Shown here piece after piece: positions 61,979-64,000 of a stretch of DNA of 64,000 bases. A program made the translations under genes and the position numbers. Source of the stretch: an uncultured Eubacteriales bacterium (GTDB lineage: Bacteria > Bacillota > Clostridia > Oscillospirales > CAG-272); the NCBI GenBank assembly GCA_905205065.1, contig CAJLCI010000004.1, forward strand, positions 1 to 64,000. Direction: 5' to 3'. Under the pieces are notes generated by a model. The model had not been told where the DNA came from and searched no databases. It was given only the letters and a program-made list of their open reading frames with translations. The first letter of the stretch is position 1; each line of letters opens with the position of its first letter.

Positions 61979-63679
61979 ATGAAAAGAAAAAATATTAAAA
62001 ACTGCATAGAAACTGCTTTGGGAAGAAAAAAAGCCGATCTTCTTATAAAAAACTGCATGGCTCTCAATGTATTTACAGGTGAATTTGAAAAGTCCGATAT
62101 ACTGATAACAGACGGATATATTGCAGATTCCCATGCTCCGGACAACGCGGAGGCTGAAATTGTTTCAGACGCAGGAGGAAAATATGCCGTTCCGGGTTTT
62201 ATAGACGGACATATTCACCTTGAAAGCACTTTCATATCACCGGCAGAATTTTCAAAAATTGCGGCTATGCACGGTACGTCGGCAGTAATTACAGATCCTC
62301 ACGAGCTTGCAAATGTCGCAGGAATAGACGGTATTGATTATATGCTCGCGGCGACGGAAAACCTTCCGATAGATGTATTTTTTATGATTCCCTCCTGCGT
62401 TCCCGCAAGCTATGTAGATGAAACAGGCGCCACACTTGCACACACCGCCATAAAAAAATATATGAAAAATGAGCGTGTGCTCGGACTTGCCGAAATGATG
62501 AATTATCCTGGCGTACTTTCAGCCGATAAAAAAGTTCTTGCAAAATTATCAGCCGCGGCAGAATTTGACAAGGAAATCGACGGACACGCTCCCGGCCTTA
62601 CAGGTTCTCAGCTGTCGGCATACTGCGCCGCGGGAATAAACTCCGACCACGAATGTACAACCGCAGAAGAAGCTATTGAGAAGCTTCGCCTCGGTCAATG
62701 GATTATGATACGCGAAGGCACCGCCTGTAAAAACCTTGAAGCCTTGATTCCGGTACTGGATAAATATCCCGGCAGATGCGTCTTTTCCTGCGATGACAAG
62801 CATCCTTCCGACATAATAGAAGAAGGCCATATAGATCATATCGTAAGGCGGGCAATTAATCTCGGCATAAAGCCGGAAACCGCATACACCGTAGCGTCAT
62901 TCGGTGCAGCGCAGCGATTCAGATTAAAGGATGCCGGAGCCATAGCGCCTGGATATAAGGCTGATATTGTACTCATAAGCGACCTCGAAAAAGTTAAAAT
63001 AGAAAAGGTATTTAAAGGCGGAAAATCAATAACTCCTGAAAGCATAAACGAATTGAAACCTCCTGTAATTGACTCATCCCTTTCCGGCAGAATTACCAAC
63101 ACAGTCAATCCCGCACCGCTTAGCAAGGAAAGCTTTGCACTCAAACGAACGCCGGAATATGTTATACAGCTTACCCCATGGCAGATAATCACAAAAAACG
63201 GAGGTAAAGCCGCCGGAGTTGATATAGATCGTGATATAATAAAGCTAAGCGTTGTCGAACGGTTTAAATCAACCGGCCACATAGGAACGGCACTGCTTTC
63301 CGGCTACGGACTGAAACGGGGCGCAGTTGCTACAACAGTTGCCCACGACTCTCACAATATAATCGTTGCAGGAGTATCGGATTCAGATATGACGGCCGCC
63401 GTAAACAGGCTGAAAGAACTGCGCGGAGGCATGGTCGTCATTGACAACGGAAAAATAATATCCGAACTTGCTCTTCCAATAGGGGGACTTATGACATTTT
63501 TATCGGCATATGAAACAGCCGACCGGATAAATAAGCTGCGCGACGCCGCGCATTCTCTCGGTGTAAGTGATAATATCGATCCGTTTATGACACTGTCCTT
63601 TGTAAGCCTTCCGGTAATACCGTCTCTCCGTCTTACAACACTCGGCGTATTTGACGTAAAGCAATTCAAAATAATTTAA
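61979..63679 (+). CDS. ade: Adenine deaminase
   Basis: Converts adenine to hypoxanthine and ammonia in purine salvage. The 566-residue amidohydrolase-fold protein has an N-terminal composite domain, the metal motif VPGFIDGHIHLESTFISP, GTSAVITDPHELANVAG, FFMIPSCVPAS, the later CSFDDKHPSD-like segment (CVFSCDDKHPSDIIEEGHID) and RHNI-type VAHDSHNIIVAGVS near residue 460. It matches the bacterial Ade family in length and motif order. TTAAAGGTTGAG precedes the ATG. No purine riboswitch is visible upstream; a copy of the dispersed element sits there instead. Confidence 0.94.
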   Translation: MKRKNIKNCIETALGRKKADLLIKNCMALNVFTGEFEKSDILITDGYIADSHAPDNAEAEIVSDAGGKYAVPGFIDGHIHLESTFISPAEFSKIAAMHGTSAVITDPHELANVAGIDGIDYMLAATENLPIDVFFMIPSCVPASYVDETGATLAHTAIKKYMKNERVLGLAEMMNYPGVLSADKKVLAKLSAAAEFDKEIDGHAPGLTGSQLSAYCAAGINSDHECTTAEEAIEKLRLGQWIMIREGTACKNLEALIPVLDKYPGRCVFSCDDKHPSDIIEEGHIDHIVRRAINLGIKPETAYTVASFGAAQRFRLKDAGAIAPGYKADIVLISDLEKVKIEKVFKGGKSITPESINELKPPVIDSSLSGRITNTVNPAPLSKESFALKRTPEYVIQLTPWQIITKNGGKAAGVDIDRDIIKLSVVERFKSTGHIGTALLSGYGLKRGAVATTVAHDSHNIIVAGVSDSDMTAAVNRLKELRGGMVVIDNGKIISELALPIGGLMTFLSAYETADRINKLRDAAHSLGVSDNIDPFMTLSFVSLPVIPSLRLTTLGVFDVKQFKII

Positions 63680-64000
63680 AGATTTTGAACAATCTAATTG
63701 TCATTTTACACAAGCATGTCATTTGTTTCGATGCCAAATTATAATATACTATTTAAAATACTGTTTCAGTATTTACTTTTTGTTGACAAATGCTTGAAAA
63801 AGTTGTATTATTAATTAAGCAAGCAGATATTATACTGCTTTACATTTTACATCGGATAATGCATCTTTTGTCAGTGTAACCCGCAATACTTCATGCGCAA
63901 TACCGGCATAGCTATTGTTGTATTTGTTCGGTGTTAATTTATTTTAACGCTGTTATAATACAGTGTTATAATCAAAATTTATTAAAACGGAGGACAAAAC
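63680..64000 (+). promoter_or_regulatory. Promoter and leader of a gene beyond the window
   Basis: TTGACA (63783-63788) and TATTAT (63806-63811), 17-nt spacer, start a leader of about 185 nt. An early hairpin AAGCAG/CTGCTT occupies 63821-63840. The last bases hold the SD GGAGG (63989-63993), so a plus-strand gene should begin near 64001. A long structured leader of this size suggests regulation, but no riboswitch class is recognised. Confidence 0.7.

Overview
The window is a stretch of a low-to-moderate GC Firmicutes chromosome, class Clostridia, from a spore former. The evidence is a clear Spo0A at 38736-39533, the rpoD-dnaG-dgt cluster, strong AAAGGAGG ribosome-binding sites, TTGACA-17-TATAAT promoters, and several TTG and GTG starts. 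The genus cannot be fixed from the sequence alone; an Oscillospirales-like gut anaerobe is my guess.

Layout: 1-8.5 kb holds housekeeping genes: rpe, ispF and ispD on the minus strand, a thiamine pyrophosphokinase, a ZnuBC-type metal ABC transporter, a kinase-like phosphotransferase next to a collapsed Ser/Thr kinase remnant, and an RlmD-type rRNA methyltransferase. 8.6-11 kb has tRNA-Leu(GAG) and pyrG, which has an attenuator-like leader. 11-14.5 kb has an HxlR regulator with palindromic operator candidates, a divergent metallo-beta-lactamase-fold protein, and a macrodomain/sirtuin (SirTM) ADP-ribosylation pair. 14.6-26.5 kb has a solute-binding lipoprotein, rpoD, dnaG, dgt, a YigZ-family gene, hflX, rpmE, a NERD-like protein, and an acyl carrier protein next to an acyl-AMP ligase. 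27-37 kb is an Rhs/YD-repeat toxin island. It has one giant secreted Rhs gene split by a frameshift, a membrane protein behind it (candidate immunity), and a displaced Rhs tip with a SleB-like cell-wall hydrolase end followed by a lipoprotein (candidate immunity). 37.7-42.6 kb has a small membrane protein, spo0A, an LCP-family ligase and UDP-galactopyranose mutase.

The most interesting locus is 42.88-51.66 kb, a seven-gene RiPP operon. It encodes a radical SAM/SPASM maturase, an acyl-carrier-like protein, a 47-residue precursor with a five-cysteine Gly/Asn-rich C-terminus (too short for routine ORF calling), two ABC exporter half-transporters, a cytosolic subtilisin-like protease fused to a P-loop domain, and a possible BtrH-like protein. 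It matches, from memory, the clostridial cysteine-rich peptide systems catalogued as Clo7bot/CcpM, whose products are uncharacterised as far as I know. A promoter and a strong intrinsic terminator precede the first gene, suggesting attenuation. The ACP and BtrH-like protein together suggest an acyl-type modification besides the radical SAM chemistry.

51.7-64 kb has a CBS-domain membrane protein with a short ORF in front, a MacB/FtsX-type ABC transporter, a diacylglycerol-kinase-like protein, a 1059-residue ECF sigma factor with a large repeated C-terminal region, and adenine deaminase. A dispersed intergenic element, in its best copies carrying 16-nt tandem units, recurs at about 8.92, 14.52, 39.55, 56.82 and 61.80 kb; I do not recognise it as a known family.
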